A stretch of DNA of 46,062 nt, taken from the NCBI RefSeq assembly GCF_019904155.1, contig NZ_JAHCMB010000069.1, positions 624-46,685 on the forward strand, in the 5' to 3' direction. The stretch comes from Paenibacillus sinensis (GTDB taxonomy: Bacteria > Bacillota > Bacilli > Paenibacillales > Paenibacillaceae). Shown here one piece after another: positions 1 to 9,219 of this stretch (position 1 is its first letter; each line of letters begins with the position of its first letter). The position numbers were made by a program, and so were the translations under genes. The notes below the pieces were generated by a model. It saw only the letters and a program-made list of their open reading frames with translations, had not been told where the DNA came from and searched no databases.

Positions 1-14
1 TTATGTCAACTTAT

Positions 15-90
<76 letters not shown>

Positions 91-94
91 TCTT

Positions 95-180
95 GGAGGC
101 TTAGCGAAGTGGCCAAACGCAGCAGACTGTAAATCTGTTCTCTGACGAGTTCGGTGGTTCGAATCCATCAGCCTCCACCA
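95..180 (+). tRNA. tRNA-Tyr (GTA)
   Basis: This is a class II tRNA with a long variable arm. The acceptor stem is GGAGGCT/AGCCTCC, the anticodon is GTA in the loop CTGTAAA, and CCA is encoded. It follows tRNA-Phe by 4 nt, which supports co-transcription and processing from a common precursor. Confidence 0.97.
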
Positions 181-187
181 GTTTTAA

Positions 188-260
188 GAGCCATTAGCTC
201 AGTTGGTAGAGCACCTGACTTTTAATCAGGGTGTCGAAGGTTCGAGTCCTTCATGGCTCA
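188..260 (+). tRNA. tRNA-Lys (TTT)
   Basis: The acceptor stem is GAGCCAT/ATGGCTC with discriminator A, and the anticodon is TTT in the loop CTTTTAA. Unlike its two neighbours it has no encoded CCA: the bases after the discriminator are TCC. The 3' end must therefore be completed by a CCA-adding enzyme. Confidence 0.96.
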
Positions 261-271
261 TCCGAATTAAG

Positions 272-305
272 GAGTCACCACTTAATAGTGGTGGCTTCTT
301 TTTTT
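272..305 (+). terminator. Terminator of the tRNA cluster
   Basis: A 9-bp stem (274-282 with 287-295, loop TAAT) is followed directly by a T-rich run (296-305). It ends the three-tRNA transcript. Confidence 0.9.
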
Positions 306-471
306 ATCATTTCTATATAAAATAAAAGGTATAATCACCTGATGAGTTTAGCATACTTATCCGGGTACGGCGTGTCCCTCTGGATTCTTCATTAGTGCGA
401 AGGAGCGCGCGAAACCGAATCGAAATATGATAAAATAGTCGAAAAGAGTAAAGTGGTGGAGAAGATTGGCG

Positions 472-1569
472 ATGGACACGGAGACGTTACGGCAGAAGAT
501 CGAGCAGTTGACGGGCAACAAGGCAGAGATCAAGCAATTTGGGAGGCAGAAATCAGCTTCCCTTTTTGGTACGGGTTCGGATGCGGCTGAACGGTCAATC
601 GGGTATGAGGAAAGCTTCTGGATTCCGCTATTCGAAAGCGAAGGGCGGGTTACGGCGCTCGGTATCGAAAGGGCCGGACTTTCCGATATGAATCTTCAGC
701 TGGCGGAATTCGCCGCTCGTAGCTATAGCGCAGCTATGAAGGCGTCAGGGTTCAAGGAAGAAGGAGAGAATGAGGCTCGGCAGCTTAGTACATGGCTGAA
801 CGCCCAATTGGAGCAGGACGAGCATGATGGAGAGATTCCGGATGAGATCGGTCTGAAGAGCCGATTGTTCACCGATATGGTTCCGTTCTTGTTGATTAGC
901 GAGAACATGCATGGCAACGAACTTGCCTTTCGGTCGCTGCTGAAACTGGTGCGAAGTTATTTTGACAGCACGGCGCTGCTGGTTCCCCTTCAGGAGAAGG
1001 AATGGCTCATCCTGGCCCGCAAGGAACTGCTGACCGGTTCGGAGGAGAAAGAGGAGGATGAGGCCAGCGACGATGAAGAACTTCTGGCTCAAGCCTGCAT
1101 GGGGCTGCATGAGCTGATCGCTTCGGAATGGGTTGGTGTTTTTCATGTAAGCGTATCTTCGTCCATTGCGCCGGTCAAGGGATTGGCGGGGATAATTGCG
1201 CTTTTAAGAGAAACGATAAGCCTTGGACGCGTATTTCAAGTGGGAGCGTATATTCATCTGCCCTGGGAGCTTCAGCTGGAACGACTCGTGAACAGCATTC
1301 CCGACGGACGCAGACGGCAGCTGCTTGGACAGTTCGGAGATTATACGCCTGTTCTGGCAGATAAGGAGATGCTCACTACGCTGGAGACTTTCTTTGAAAT
1401 GGACTGCAATGTCAGCGAAACGGCCAAGAAGCTGTATATTCACCGCAATACGCTCTTGTACCGCCTCGACAAAATCAAGCACGAGACCGGCGCCGATGTA
1501 CGCAGTTTTGGAGATGCCGCTATTGTAAAGTTAACTATGCTATTGTATAAAGTAACGAAAAGGAAATAG
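472..1569 (+). CDS. PucR/CdaR-type transcriptional regulator
   Basis: This is a 365-residue cytoplasmic protein. The last 55 residues match the PucR-type C-terminal helix-turn-helix: residues NVSETAKKLYIHRNTLLYRLDKI are typical of this family's DNA-binding domain. The upstream 300 residues are a poorly conserved, probably ligand-sensing region with an acidic stretch near residue 195. The ATG at 472 is preferred over the TTG at 466 because GGAG at 458-461 lies 10 nt before the ATG but only 4 nt before the TTG. It precedes the sugar-importer ATPase gene by about 100 nt, so it may control carbohydrate genes, but its ligand and targets cannot be read from the sequence. An extended -10 (TGATAAAAT, 428-436) lies just upstream. 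Confidence 0.85.
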   Translation: MDTETLRQKIEQLTGNKAEIKQFGRQKSASLFGTGSDAAERSIGYEESFWIPLFESEGRVTALGIERAGLSDMNLQLAEFAARSYSAAMKASGFKEEGENEARQLSTWLNAQLEQDEHDGEIPDEIGLKSRLFTDMVPFLLISENMHGNELAFRSLLKLVRSYFDSTALLVPLQEKEWLILARKELLTGSEEKEEDEASDDEELLAQACMGLHELIASEWVGVFHVSVSSSIAPVKGLAGIIALLRETISLGRVFQVGAYIHLPWELQLERLVNSIPDGRRRQLLGQFGDYTPVLADKEMLTTLETFFEMDCNVSETAKKLYIHRNTLLYRLDKIKHETGADVRSFGDAAIVKLTMLLYKVTKRK

Positions 1570-1575
1570 GTTTTT

Positions 1576-1588
1576 TGTGAACGTTACA
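1576..1588. promoter_or_regulatory. cre-like palindrome upstream of the ABC ATPase gene
   Basis: TGTGAACGTTACA is nearly symmetric around AACGTT and is flanked by TTT/AAA arms. It resembles the CcpA catabolite-responsive element (TGWNANCGNTNWCA) but is one base short of the consensus spacing. It sits 84 nt before the ATPase start, where a catabolite control site would make sense. This is a weak call. Confidence 0.35.
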
Positions 1589-1672
1589 AATAGCCAGTTA
1601 GGGTGGACTGGGTTAAGATAAGTACAGGAATTGTTTCCGAACTCCAACTACCTATTCGAGGGGGAAATTATA

Positions 1673-2794
1673 ATGGCAGGCGTTCGTTTAGAACATGTAT
1701 TCAAGAAATATCCGGGTTCCGATAAAGCAACCGTTATTGACGTCAATCTTGACATTAAAGATAAAGAGTTTCTCGTACTGGTCGGACCTTCCGGTTGCGG
1801 TAAATCCACGACGCTGCGTATGATCGCAGGTCTCGAAGAAATCTCCGAAGGCAAGCTGTTCATCGGCGACCGCGTGGTTAACGATGTAGCTCCTAAGGAC
1901 CGCGACATCGCGATGGTATTCCAGTCTTACGCCCTGTATCCTCACATGAGTGTATACCAGAATATGGCATTCGGTCTGAAACTGCGTAAGGTGAAGAAGG
2001 ACGAAATCGACAGAAAAGTGCGCGAAGCTGCCAAAATCCTCGATATCGAGCATCTGCTGGAACGTAAGCCGAAGGCACTGTCCGGTGGTCAACGTCAACG
2101 TGTGGCCCTGGGCCGCGCAATTGTCCGTGATCCTCAAGTCTTCCTAATGGATGAACCGCTCTCTAACCTGGATGCCAAGCTGCGCGGTCAGATGCGCGCT
2201 GAAATCACCAAGCTGGTTAAACGTCTTGAAACGACTTGCATCTACGTAACACATGACCAGACAGAAGCCATGACAATGGGCGATCGCATCGTAGTTATGC
2301 AGGACGGCATCATTCAACAGGCTGCTTCCCCAGAAGAACTGTACAACAATCCGGAGAACCTGTTCGTGGCCGGATTCATCGGTTCCCCGACCATGAACTT
2401 CATTACCGGTACCCTGAATGAAGTGAACGGAGCTGTTCATTTCCGCGCTGAGAACCTGGACGTTGAAGTTCCTGGCGGCAAAGCTCAACTGCTCCGCGGC
2501 AAGGGCTACATCGGCAAGGAGGTTGTCATGGGCGTTCGTCCTGAGGACATTCACGAAGAGCCGGTATTCCTGGAAGCTTCTCCGAACACGATCTTCAGCG
2601 CACTGGTAGAAGTAACCGAAAATCTTGGTCACGAAATGCTGCTGTACCTGAACGGTGTAGGCAAGGATTCCATCATTGCCCGTGTGGACGGACGTTCGAC
2701 AACCCGCGATGGCAGCAAGCCGAAGCTGGCAATCGACATGAACAAGGTTCACCTGTTCGACAAACAAAGCGAGCAAAATATTCTGCTGGGATAA
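1673..2794 (+). CDS. ugpC: ABC transporter ATP-binding protein, UgpC/MsmX type
   Basis: A 373-residue ATPase that energises carbohydrate ABC importers. Residues 38-46 form Walker A (GPSGCGKST), 81-84 carry the Q-loop, 136-140 the signature LSGGQ and 156-162 Walker B (VFLMDEP). The C-terminal 130 residues form the TOBE-like regulatory domain of the MalK/UgpC family. No permease or binding-protein gene is adjacent. That is the arrangement of MsmX in Bacillus, a shared ATPase serving several sugar importers that lack their own. The start at 1673 follows a strong GAGGGGGAAA site; the reading frame is open 14 codons further upstream but without a ribosome site. Substrate range is inferred from family only. 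Confidence 0.92.
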   Translation: MAGVRLEHVFKKYPGSDKATVIDVNLDIKDKEFLVLVGPSGCGKSTTLRMIAGLEEISEGKLFIGDRVVNDVAPKDRDIAMVFQSYALYPHMSVYQNMAFGLKLRKVKKDEIDRKVREAAKILDIEHLLERKPKALSGGQRQRVALGRAIVRDPQVFLMDEPLSNLDAKLRGQMRAEITKLVKRLETTCIYVTHDQTEAMTMGDRIVVMQDGIIQQAASPEELYNNPENLFVAGFIGSPTMNFITGTLNEVNGAVHFRAENLDVEVPGGKAQLLRGKGYIGKEVVMGVRPEDIHEEPVFLEASPNTIFSALVEVTENLGHEMLLYLNGVGKDSIIARVDGRSTTRDGSKPKLAIDMNKVHLFDKQSEQNILLG

Positions 2795-2816
2795 GCACCA
2801 GCTTCCGAGCTTCGAG

Positions 2817-2842
2817 AAGCCGCCCTTTGGGGCGGCTTTTTT
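2817..2842 (+). terminator. Terminator after the ABC ATPase gene
   Basis: The perfect 9-bp stem AAGCCGCCC/GGGCGGCTT with loop TTTG is followed by TTTT. Confidence 0.93.
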
Positions 2843-2888
2843 GCTGATACAGGGCAATGCCGGTGCGACCTTTGGAAGCAGCATATGA

Positions 2889-2917
2889 TTGCATTGTCCC
2901 CCGTTATCCTTTAAGAT
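2889..2917 (+). promoter_or_regulatory. Promoter of the hprK operon
   Basis: TTGCAT (2889-2894) and TAAGAT (2912-2917) are separated by 17 nt. The pair lies between the upstream terminator and hprK, so transcription would begin near 2924 and leave a leader of about 100 nt. Confidence 0.6.
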
Positions 2918-3021
2918 AGCAGGAGAATTACCGTGCCGGAGGAAAGAATATACAGCCGCTGCCATCCCAATCAGCGGGACTAGCGGAGATAAGAGCTTCA
3001 GCGACGAAAGGAAGAACATAC

Positions 3022-3960
3022 ATGGCCAAGAAAGTAAAAGTAGCCGAATTGGTACAGCATTTTCAACTGGAAGTCATCTCGGGCAAGGACGGCCTGAAAC
3101 GGCATATCACGGTCGACGACCTCAACCGTCCGGGTCTGGAAATGGCCGGATATTTCGAATACTATCCTGAAGACCGGGTTCAACTACTGGGTAAAACCGA
3201 GCTGGCCTTCTTCTCCATGCTTCCAGTGGAGGAGCGGACAAGCCGCATTCGTCGGATCTGCAACGATCAGACACCGTGTATTGTCATCACACGCGGGCTG
3301 GATGTGCCTCAGGAACTGATCGACATCAGCAACGAGAAAGGACTGCCGGTGCTGCGGAGTTCGATGGCAACGACTATTTTTTCCAGCAGACTGACTGGGT
3401 TCCTGGAAGGAAGACTCGCTCCGACGGCGACGATTCATGGCGTACTCTGCGACGTATACGGCGTTGGGATGCTAATTACCGGCAGCAGCGGAATCGGGAA
3501 GAGCGAGACGGCGCTGGAACTGGTCAAACGCGGGCACCGTCTGATCGCTGATGATGCGGTGGAAATCCGCCAAACGTCGGATAATCAGCTGCATGGTACG
3601 GCTCCTGAGCTGATTCGTCACCTGCTGGAGATCCGGGGTGTCGGCATTATCAACGTCATGACGCTGTTCGGGGCCGGCGCGATCCGCAATCATAAGCGCA
3701 TCACGCTTGTCGTCCGCCTGGAAGCCTGGCAGCAGGATAAGCAGTATGACCGGCTGGGTCTGGATGAGGAGACCACCCGTATTATCGATACCGATGTGCC
3801 GCTGGTGACGATTCCGGTACGTCCTGGACGAAACCTCGCCGTTATTATTGAAGTGGCTGCGATGAATTACCGTCTGAAGCAGATGGGCTTCAATGCGGCG
3901 CTGCAATTCACCAACAAACTTACCGCAACCATATCCGAAGATATGGATGATATGGAATAG
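3022..3960 (+). CDS. hprK: HPr kinase/phosphorylase
   Basis: The 312-residue enzyme phosphorylates Ser46 of HPr and Crh using ATP or pyrophosphate and reverses the reaction by phosphorolysis. It is the metabolic sensor of CcpA-dependent catabolite repression. Residues 154-161 are the P-loop GSSGIGKS. His139 and the Asp pair at 177-178 match the active-site region. The family signature [11 protein letters not shown] is at 202-212. Length equals that of the B. subtilis protein. It opens a tight operon with lgt (13-nt gap), ppaX and yvoF, the same order as in B. subtilis. A target with Ser46 is encoded at 29080 in this window. Confidence 0.98.
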   Translation: MAKKVKVAELVQHFQLEVISGKDGLKRHITVDDLNRPGLEMAGYFEYYPEDRVQLLGKTELAFFSMLPVEERTSRIRRICNDQTPCIVITRGLDVPQELIDISNEKGLPVLRSSMATTIFSSRLTGFLEGRLAPTATIHGVLCDVYGVGMLITGSSGIGKSETALELVKRGHRLIADDAVEIRQTSDNQLHGTAPELIRHLLEIRGVGIINVMTLFGAGAIRNHKRITLVVRLEAWQQDKQYDRLGLDEETTRIIDTDVPLVTIPVRPGRNLAVIIEVAAMNYRLKQMGFNAALQFTNKLTATISEDMDDME

Positions 3961-3973
3961 GGGGTAGCTAAGC

Positions 3974-5023
3974 ATGTGGTTTCCACTGGCGCTGAACCCG
4001 ATTGCGTTCTCGATCGGTGCGGTTAAAGTGCACTGGTACGGCCTGATTCTGGGGCTGGGCGCTTTAGCCGGACTGTACCTTGCGGTACGGGAGGGCAAGC
4101 GGTTCGGTATTTCGCAGGAATTCTTCATGGACATGCTGCTGCTCGGTGTTCCTTCCGCAATCATCGGCGCGCGTATTTATTACGTGGCCTTCACCTGGGA
4201 CGAGTACAAGAACAATATTGCAGACGTCTTTAAGATATGGAACGGTGGCATCGCCATTTACGGGGCGCTCATCGGAGCTATTATATGTGCGATTATTTAC
4301 TTCCGGTATAAAGGCTATCCGTTCTGGCGCATCGCCGATATTTGCGCTCCCGGTCTCTTGGCAGGTCAGATGATTGGACGCTGGGGCAACTTCGTCAACC
4401 AGGAAGCCTATGGCGGTCCGGCGAGCGAGACCTTTTTGCGGAAGACGCTGAATCTACCGGATTTCATTGTGAATCAAATGTATATTGAGAAGGATTTGGC
4501 TTATCACCATCCGACTTTTCTGTATGAATCGCTCTGGAGTCTCGTCGGGATCCTGTTGATTATGCTTCTTCGCCGTCAGCGTTTTGTCCGCGCGGGCGAG
4601 ATCTTTCTGTCCTATTTCATCTGGTATTCCATTGGACGTTTCTTCATTGAAGGCCTTCGTACGGACAGCCTTGCGTTTAAGGGAAGCAGCGGCCTGGCCT
4701 CCTTCTTGAATGGGCTGTGGTCACCGATGAAGAGCCTGGGATTCGAGCAGGGATATTTGAATCCGGACTACGGAAACATCCGTACCTCCCAGCTGCTGGC
4801 GCTGCTGATCATTCTGGCAGCGATCGTGCTGATCGTGATCCGCCGGAACACGGCAGCAGGCAAAGTCCATTACCTGGACCCGATCATTCCGACCAAGCGG
4901 CAAACCGAAGGAGTTGTTCTGCCCGAGTCTGCCGATCAGGCTGACTCTTCCGCGCCGGGCCCTTCCACCCAGCCATCTGACCTAACCGATCCGCCTTCGG
5001 AGGAAGAGAAAAAGGAGCATTAA
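3974..5023 (+). CDS. lgt: Prolipoprotein diacylglyceryl transferase
   Basis: Lgt is a polytopic membrane enzyme that transfers diacylglycerol from phosphatidylglycerol to the lipobox cysteine of prolipoproteins. The family motifs are present: HWYG at 20-23, GGIAIYGALIG at 91-101, GRWGNFVNQEAYG at 135-147, and YESLWSL and GRFFIEGLRTDSL further on. At 349 residues it is about 70 longer than typical Lgt. The excess is a soluble C-terminal tail after the last membrane helix, rich in Ser, Pro, Asp and Glu and ending EEEKKEH. The tail has no recognisable domain. The gene lies between hprK and ppaX, 3 nt before the latter. Confidence 0.97.
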   Translation: MWFPLALNPIAFSIGAVKVHWYGLILGLGALAGLYLAVREGKRFGISQEFFMDMLLLGVPSAIIGARIYYVAFTWDEYKNNIADVFKIWNGGIAIYGALIGAIICAIIYFRYKGYPFWRIADICAPGLLAGQMIGRWGNFVNQEAYGGPASETFLRKTLNLPDFIVNQMYIEKDLAYHHPTFLYESLWSLVGILLIMLLRRQRFVRAGEIFLSYFIWYSIGRFFIEGLRTDSLAFKGSSGLASFLNGLWSPMKSLGFEQGYLNPDYGNIRTSQLLALLIILAAIVLIVIRRNTAAGKVHYLDPIIPTKRQTEGVVLPESADQADSSAPGPSTQPSDLTDPPSEEEKKEH

Positions 5024-5026
5024 TCC

Positions 5027-5680
5027 ATGATTGAATGTGTTCTATTTGATTTGGACGGTACGATCGTCAACACCAATGAGCTGATTATCAACTCTTTCAT
5101 GTACACGTTGGAGCAGCATGCGCTGCCTGCGCTCACAAGAGAGCAGATGATCCCCTATATGGGCACAAGCCTTCCGGCCCAACTGCGCAGTTTTACAAAT
5201 CTGGAGGATGTGTCGCCGCTCGAGGCGTCTTACCGCCGCTATCAAACGGAACATCATGACGAGCTGATCAAGTCTTTTCCCAATGTGAATGAAACGCTGG
5301 AAGTGCTGCGAGGCCGGGGGATCAAGCTCGGCGTGGTGACGACCAAGATCCGGCCGAATACGATCCGGGCTCTGGAAATGTTCGATCTGAAGCAATATAT
5401 GGATACGGTTGTTACGCTGGACGATGTGGAGAAGATAAAACCACATGCGGAGCCGGTGCTGACTGCGGTAGGCAATCTGGGCGTCAGCCCGGAGAAGACA
5501 CTGATGGTCGGCGACAGCCCTGTCGATATCCAGTCGGGGAAGAATGCAGGGGTCCTGACTGCTGCCGTGGCCTGGTCGCTTAAAGGTGAGGAGATGCTGG
5601 GCCAGTACGAGCCGGACTTCATCCTGCAGGATATGACCGATTTATACGACATTGTTGGCGGGAGCGGGACCAGCCTGTGA
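5027..5680 (+). CDS. ppaX: Pyrophosphatase PpaX (HAD family)
   Basis: A 217-residue haloacid-dehalogenase-like hydrolase. The nucleophile motif is DLDGT (Asp8, Asp10), motif II is GVVTTK near residue 100, and motif IV is [15 protein letters not shown] near 160. PpaX hydrolyses the inorganic pyrophosphate made when HprK dephosphorylates Ser-P-HPr, pulling that reaction forward. The operon position behind hprK and lgt is the main reason for choosing PpaX over a phosphoglycolate phosphatase, which has similar motifs. Confidence 0.92.
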   Translation: MIECVLFDLDGTIVNTNELIINSFMYTLEQHALPALTREQMIPYMGTSLPAQLRSFTNLEDVSPLEASYRRYQTEHHDELIKSFPNVNETLEVLRGRGIKLGVVTTKIRPNTIRALEMFDLKQYMDTVVTLDDVEKIKPHAEPVLTAVGNLGVSPEKTLMVGDSPVDIQSGKNAGVLTAAVAWSLKGEEMLGQYEPDFILQDMTDLYDIVGGSGTSL

Positions 5681-6183
5681 GCAGAAGGGTGACGCGCTAT
5701 CCCGTGGAGGGGCATAATGCGCTCTGGTATATTTACCGCACGGTAAGCCCCTGGAAGGGCGTTAAGAACTTTATTTTTATCCAAATTGCGCGCTACTGCC
5801 CGATCCTTCCGGTCAAGAACTGGATTTACCGCCGGGTGCTCGGGATGAAGGTGGGGAAGCATACCGCTTTTGGACTCATGGCGATGGTGGATGTATTCTT
5901 TCCGGAACTGATCACGGTCGGGGAGAACTCGGTTATCGGCTATAACGCCACCATTCTGGCTCACGAGTATTTGATCAAGGAGTACCGGCTCGGCGAAGTC
6001 GTCATCGGGGAAAATGTGTTGATCGGCGCCAATACAACGATCCTGCCGGGTGTAACGATCGGAGACGGGGCGGTGATCGCCGCTGGCTCGGTTGTGCACC
6101 GGGACGTACCGCCGGGAGCATTCGTCGGAGGGAATCCGCTGAGGGAGCTTAGCAGGAATGAAGGACGGGAAGCGGAGGAGTAG
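5677..6183 (+). CDS. yvoF: Hexapeptide-repeat acyltransferase, YvoF-like
   Basis: A 168-residue left-handed beta-helix acyltransferase. From about residue 60 to 160 it shows hexapeptide repeats of the type [11 protein letters not shown] and [15 protein letters not shown], closing with GGNPLREL as in the maltose/galactoside acetyltransferase group. The GTG start overlaps the ppaX stop by 4 nt (GTGA), so it is translationally coupled. The same position in B. subtilis is held by yvoF. The acceptor molecule is unknown; a cell-envelope substrate is only a guess from the neighbours. Confidence 0.88.
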   Translation: MSRRVTRYPVEGHNALWYIYRTVSPWKGVKNFIFIQIARYCPILPVKNWIYRRVLGMKVGKHTAFGLMAMVDVFFPELITVGENSVIGYNATILAHEYLIKEYRLGEVVIGENVLIGANTTILPGVTIGDGAVIAAGSVVHRDVPPGAFVGGNPLRELSRNEGREAEE

Positions 6184-6283
6184 TCCAGGACTACTCTGTT
6201 CGCCGTTTATTGGGGACAGCCGAAGGACGGTCACGGCAACGCAGCGATGATTCATTGAGGCCGAAGCTTTGCAGGAGGAGAAT

Positions 6284-7447
6284 ATGGGACAAAAAGAACG
6301 CATTCCGCAGCTGGATATTTTTCGGGCCATCTCGATCTTCGCGGTGCTCGCGATCCACGCAACCTCGCGGACACTGGCGGAGACGCTGAACTCGCCGCTG
6401 TTTCATCCGTTTTTATATATCAATAAATTCAGTCAGTTCGCCGTACCCTCATTTGTATTCTTAAGCGGGTTCGTACTCTTCTACAATTATATCGACCGGC
6501 CGCTAACCGGCAGGACACTGGGTACGTTCTACCGCCGAAGACTGACTTATATTATTGTGCCTTATGTGGTGTTCTCGGTGATGTATTTTGTGCTGAAGGT
6601 GACAGCCGGCAGCCAGTGGGGGCTGCCTCCTGTAGAGCTGGCGTCCAAGCTGGGCAAGTATTTGATCACAGGAACGGCTTATACGCACTTGTATTACGTG
6701 ATTATCATTATCCAGTTCTATATCCTGTTTCCTCTGCTGCTCTGGTGCCTTCAGGCAAGCCGCCGTCTGGCCGCCCTGGCCCCGCTGATCGGGCTTGCGC
6801 TGCAGTGGGCGTTCATTGTGCTCAACAAGTACATGGTCAACCACGGCTATTGGCATGTGTCGAAGGGAAGCCTGGCGATTACGTATTTTTCGTACTTTCT
6901 GTTGGGCGCCTCCATCGGGATCTTCTATCCGAAGCTGAAGTCATGGCTGAAGATAACAGAAACCAAGCCGACACCTGGCCGCTGGGCGGGCTGGATTGGG
7001 CTGTGGGTGCTCTGGATCGCCGCTGGTATCGCGCATGTGGAGCTCTGGTACAACAATTATACGCATAAAACGGTCATCAACACCTTCTGGTTCGAGGGAG
7101 CGGCCAATGCGCATGCTCTGCTGTCGTGTCTGGTGCTCTTCCAGCTGTCTTTCCTGCTCTATGGGGCGGGTCAGCGGCTCGGAACAAAGCTTCTGCTCTC
7201 CGCCGGGGCCTGCTCCTTCGGCATTTACCTGGTTCACCCGGCGGTGCTGTTCTTCTACCGGAAGATCGGATTCCACGGCGGCTATGCCGCTTATGCGCTG
7301 GCGATCGCAGGCGGCTGGCTGGTTGCCCTTGCGGTGTCCTGGATTATCGTAGGACTGGCTTTCCGTTATTTCGGACTGTCCTGGGTGCTGTTCGGAACGG
7401 CTCCGAAGCGCGAGACGAAGCAGTCACAGCAAGTGCAGGCCATGTAA
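6284..7447 (+). CDS. Membrane acyltransferase (acyltransferase 3 family)
   Basis: A 387-residue multi-span membrane protein of the acyltransferase-3 family, which O-acylates sugars and polymers of the cell surface. The N-terminal block RIPQLDIFRAISIFAVLAIHATS (split here as RIPQLDIFRA, ISIFAVLAIHATS) holds the family Arg and the catalytic-type His. About ten hydrophobic segments follow. ATG 6284 is chosen because AGGAGG lies at 6273-6278; the upstream TTG at 6269 would place that site inside the gene. It lies 100 nt after yvoF and may be co-transcribed with it. The substrate is not deducible. Confidence 0.85.
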   Translation: MGQKERIPQLDIFRAISIFAVLAIHATSRTLAETLNSPLFHPFLYINKFSQFAVPSFVFLSGFVLFYNYIDRPLTGRTLGTFYRRRLTYIIVPYVVFSVMYFVLKVTAGSQWGLPPVELASKLGKYLITGTAYTHLYYVIIIIQFYILFPLLLWCLQASRRLAALAPLIGLALQWAFIVLNKYMVNHGYWHVSKGSLAITYFSYFLLGASIGIFYPKLKSWLKITETKPTPGRWAGWIGLWVLWIAAGIAHVELWYNNYTHKTVINTFWFEGAANAHALLSCLVLFQLSFLLYGAGQRLGTKLLLSAGACSFGIYLVHPAVLFFYRKIGFHGGYAAYALAIAGGWLVALAVSWIIVGLAFRYFGLSWVLFGTAPKRETKQSQQVQAM

Positions 7448-7473
7448 AGCCGTCGGATTCAATTATGAAAAAG

Positions 7474-7516
7474 AGGTCTGTCCCCGGAAGCGCCGTCTTC
7501 TGGAGGCAGACCTTTT
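7474..7516 (+). terminator. Terminator after the acyltransferase gene
   Basis: AGGTCTG (7474-7480) pairs with CAGACCT (7507-7513). An inner helix CCGGAAG/CTTCTGG closes on the loop CGCCGT, and a TTTT run follows. The A-rich left flank means it could also work in reverse. Confidence 0.85.
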
Positions 7517-7860
7517 GTCATGTAAGGAGTAAGGCTACTAATTGGCCTCTTCTCCACTTGCTCACGCAGAATGCAGGCCATCGCCTCGTAAATGGTGGTC
7601 CAGGCTGCGGAGCAGCTTGGCGTAGTTAATCGATATGAATTCGATGCTGCGATCGAATACCTCCGATTTGGCATGACGCTGCCATACTCTGGCCTTGTAA
7701 CCGGCGACATGGAATGAACAGGCGCGCCTGTGTACAGGTATATCTCATAAGTGAAAGCGACTGCTTGCCTGAACACTCGGACGTTCGCGGAAAAAGAGAT
7801 ATAATGGAAGCATCATCATGCTGAGCCTAGGCGTATCCTGCAGCTGATTTTTAGCATACT
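7517..7860. other. Long gap before the his operon with possible decayed coding remnant
   Basis: This stretch holds no convincing gene. On the minus strand, overlapping frames between about 7740 and 7530 read like pieces of one protein broken by frame changes (for instance FDRSIEFISINYAKLLRSL in one frame and EQVEKRPISSLTPYM in another). I do not recognise the family, and chance cannot be excluded. A TATAAT at 7800-7805 on the plus strand has no good -35. Confidence 0.3.
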
Positions 7861-7866
7861 TCGCAA

Positions 7867-7896
7867 TTGACTAAAAATAACACGGCATGGTACGAT
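7867..7896 (+). promoter_or_regulatory. Promoter of the his operon
   Basis: TTGACT (7867-7872) and TACGAT (7891-7896) are separated by 18 nt, and TG at 7888-7889 makes an extended -10. An inverted repeat, ATTTTTAG (7847-7854) and CTAAAAAT (7871-7878), brackets and overlaps the -35 and could be an operator. No T-box elements are visible in the 110-nt leader. Confidence 0.6.
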
Positions 7897-8013
7897 ATCA
7901 AGGACGCTTTACTTTACTACCACTTTACCATAATGAAGTATTCGGATGTTCACCCAACGCATATATAGACAGCCGATGCTCATTTTCCAATAACCGACGA
8001 GGTGAAATTCGTT

Positions 8014-9219
8014 ATGTCCAAACCAAAGGGCTTCGAGAAGCCGACAGGCTTCCGGGATTATCTCCCACATGCCGTAAGGAAACTGCGCAGAATCGAGAAT
8101 GATGTGCTCGAATGCATGAATCAGTGGGGGTACCGGCAGATTATGACTCCTACGCTGGAATATTACGATACGGTCGGGGTCGCCAGCTCAACTTCAGATC
8201 AGAAGCTGTACAAACTGCTCAACAACCGGGGCCAGGCTCTTGTGCTGCGCTCTGAGATGACCGCGCCTGTGGCCCGCGTCGTCTCCTCGCTTCTGAAGGA
8301 TGAGCCGCTGCCGCTCCGCCTGTCCTATCACGCGAATGTGTTCCGGGCGATTGAGGAGGAGGCGGGCCGCGAGGCTGAATTCTACCAGACCGGCGTTGAG
8401 TTCGTCGGAGACGACTCTCCGGAAGCGGATGCCGAGGTTGTGGCGCTGGCGATCGCCTCGCTGCAGGCTGCGGGCGTTCAGACCTTCAAGATTGCCATGG
8501 GACATGTCGGCTTTCTGAACGGGCTGTTCCAGGAGGTCGCCCCGGACCGTCCGGACGTACAGGAAGAGCTGAAGAGCCATCTGCTGGATCGCGATTATGT
8601 CGCCTTCCGGGACGCGCTCGGAAAGCTTGAGCTGAATGAAAGACAGCAGGAGGAGATGGACGGATTGCTCCGTCTGCGCGGCGGAAAAGAAATTTGCGGC
8701 CAGGCGATGAGCCTCAGCAGCAATCCGCTGGCCCTTGCTTCCATCACGCATCTGTGCAAGGTGTGGGAGGTGCTGGAGGCCTACGGTGTATCGAAGCATG
8801 TGCTGATCGACATGACGATGGTCGGCGACTTCACCTACTACACGGGCATGACGTTCGAAGGTTACGCGGCGGAGCTTGGCTTCCCGGTATGCAGCGGCGG
8901 ACGCTACGACAATCTGCTTCAGCAGTTCGGCCGCTCCGTTCCATCAACGGGCTTCTCGCTGAAGACGAACCGGATTCTGGACGGCGTCCGCACCGAAGAC
9001 AAAGGCCCCGAGCTTCCAACTCTTGTCCAGTACGACGCTTCTAACCGCAGTACGGGACTAGAGGAAGCGGCCAAGCTGCGGTTGGGCGGCCATGTTGTCG
9101 TAACCCGGCTCGTAGGCGGCCCGGAGGAGCTGGTTCCTGCGGAGGCAGGCAGCGGTACCGAAGTCGTGCGCTACAAGGAGATTTACACCTTCGCCGGGTT
9201 CAACGGCGGACGCAGTTGA
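8014..9219 (+). CDS. hisZ: ATP phosphoribosyltransferase regulatory subunit
   Basis: A 401-residue histidyl-tRNA-synthetase-like protein without tRNA-charging function. It pairs with the short HisG to form the first enzyme of histidine synthesis and confers feedback control. The class II synthetase core is visible: GFRDYLPH near the N-terminus, LRSEMTAPVARV (motif 2 area) and CSGGRYDNLLQQFG (His-site region). ATG 8014 is chosen over GTG 8002 because GAGGTGA lies 8 nt before it and overlaps the GTG. It opens the operon and is followed by short-form hisG. Confidence 0.95.
   Translation: MSKPKGFEKPTGFRDYLPHAVRKLRRIENDVLECMNQWGYRQIMTPTLEYYDTVGVASSTSDQKLYKLLNNRGQALVLRSEMTAPVARVVSSLLKDEPLPLRLSYHANVFRAIEEEAGREAEFYQTGVEFVGDDSPEADAEVVALAIASLQAAGVQTFKIAMGHVGFLNGLFQEVAPDRPDVQEELKSHLLDRDYVAFRDALGKLELNERQQEEMDGLLRLRGGKEICGQAMSLSSNPLALASITHLCKVWEVLEAYGVSKHVLIDMTMVGDFTYYTGMTFEGYAAELGFPVCSGGRYDNLLQQFGRSVPSTGFSLKTNRILDGVRTEDKGPELPTLVQYDASNRSTGLEEAAKLRLGGHVVVTRLVGGPEELVPAEAGSGTEVVRYKEIYTFAGFNGGRS

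Noticed and set aside
7459..7776. Minus-strand open frame of 105 codons before the his operon
   Set aside because: It ends inside the acyltransferase terminator and has no ribosome site. At most it is a decayed remnant, so it is listed only as part of the gap.
7897..8013. T-box riboswitch in the his leader
   Set aside because: The leader after the promoter is short and lacks the T-box core sequence and an antiterminator/terminator pair.
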